Positions 13,842-14,255 of a DNA stretch of 14,255 nucleotides are shown here, in pieces; within the stretch, counting starts at the first letter, position 1, and each line of letters opens with the position of its first letter. Source of the DNA: Phytoactinopolyspora endophytica. GTDB lineage: Bacteria > Actinomycetota > Actinomycetes > Jiangellales > Jiangellaceae. The notes beneath the pieces were generated by a model. It was not told the origin of the DNA, searched no databases, and saw only the letters and a list, made by a program, of their open reading frames with translations. Position numbers and translations under genes: made by a program. The stretch is from the NCBI RefSeq assembly GCF_004138495.1, contig NZ_ML142849.1:744752-759006 (forward strand), given 5' to 3'.

Positions 13842-14255
13842 TTAGCGTGCGAGCGTGTCCGAGGGCAGCTCCCCGTAGCGCCTGCGGTAGTCGGCGGCGA
13901 AACGGCCGCTGTGGTTGAGTCCCCATTTGGCGGACACCTGGCTGACTGTGACCATGTCCTGCTCGGAGGCTGTGAGCTCGTCATGGATGCGTTGCATCCG
14001 CACCCGGGTCAGGTACTCCTTGGGCGCCACACCCAGATGGTGCGCGAACCCCTTCTGCAGCGTCCGCACTCCGACGTTGGCCGCCTTCGCCAGCGACCTC
14101 ACCGAGTGCTCCCACTCGGGGTGGTTCTCGATCAGCTCGCGCGCGATGCTCACGGCATAGTTCGGCACCGGCGAGTGCTCCGTGTCGTCGAGCAGCTCTG
14201 AGTAGTTGTGTAACTGTGTCATCAGTAGAGCGGACGTCAGCCATTCTTCGAACTC
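13842..14255 (-). CDS. AraC-family transcriptional regulator, partial (N-terminus beyond right edge)
   Basis: This is the C-terminal 137 residues of a transcription regulator. The AraC double HTH is clear: SLAKAANVGVRTLQKGFAHH for the first helix-turn-helix, the linker VAPKEYLTRVRMQRIHDEL, then VSQVSAKWGLNHSGRFAADY for the second, ending RRRYGELPSDTLAR. The ATG at 14222 is not the real start: the frame stays open to the window edge, and its first residues (EFEEWLTSALL, then MTQLHNYSELL) match the segment that joins the sensor domain to the HTH in full-size actinobacterial AraC proteins of about 300 residues. The codon at 14211-14213 is TTA. It is convergent with the kinase, with 76 bp between the stops and no obvious terminator. 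It resembles the left-flank AraC protein but, unlike that one, is full-size. Confidence 0.9.
   Translation of the reverse strand, partial: EFEEWLTSALLMTQLHNYSELLDDTEHSPVPNYAVSIARELIENHPEWEHSVRSLAKAANVGVRTLQKGFAHHLGVAPKEYLTRVRMQRIHDELTASEQDMVTVSQVSAKWGLNHSGRFAADYRRRYGELPSDTLAR

Noticed and set aside
1..14255. CRISPR arrays, tRNA or rRNA genes, IS elements, integrase or att sites
   Set aside because: No regularly spaced repeats, cloverleaf-like sequence, transposase or recombinase motifs, or terminal repeats were seen on either strand.

Overview
The window is high-GC DNA with strong G/C bias at third codon positions, GTG and TTG starts, and gene families typical of filamentous actinomycetes: PCD-like/VOC fusion proteins, short AraC regulators, and a PknB-like kinase. 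A Pseudonocardiales or Streptomycetales host is plausible, but the sequence does not fix the genus.

Left flank (1-1988, all on the minus strand). Two tandem paralogues encode a degenerate pterin-carbinolamine-dehydratase-like domain fused to a glyoxalase/VOC domain. One is intact (1266-1988); the other runs off the left edge (1-508). Between them lies a stand-alone 124-residue AraC-type DNA-binding domain (613-987). The 278-bp spacer upstream of this regulator holds two sets of short direct repeats spaced 20 and 22 bp apart, a plausible operator. The spacer after it has several overlapping inverted repeats.

Gap (about 1989-3459). There is no convincing intact gene. Protein-like fragments appear in shifting minus-strand frames, interrupted by stops, which suggests a decayed gene.

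Defence locus (3460-13765, all on the plus strand). A candidate promoter with a small palindrome over its -10 box precedes an HTH - N6-adenine methyltransferase - single target-recognition-domain fusion (3524-5563). A full type I restriction-modification set follows: hsdM (5636-7618, TTG start with a strong Shine-Dalgarno), hsdS (7615-8856, 4-bp overlap with hsdM) and hsdR (8860-12063). The last gene is a soluble Ser/Thr kinase with a helical, TPR-like C-terminus (12191-13765). HsdM2S with HsdR should methylate and cut foreign DNA. The extra methyltransferase could be a second modification activity, a regulator of the locus, or both. The kinase could control restriction or act as a separate effector. 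These last roles are inferred from position only.

Right flank (13842-14255, minus strand). This is the C-terminal part of a full-size AraC-family regulator that starts beyond the window. It is convergent with the kinase and of the same broad subfamily as the left AraC protein.
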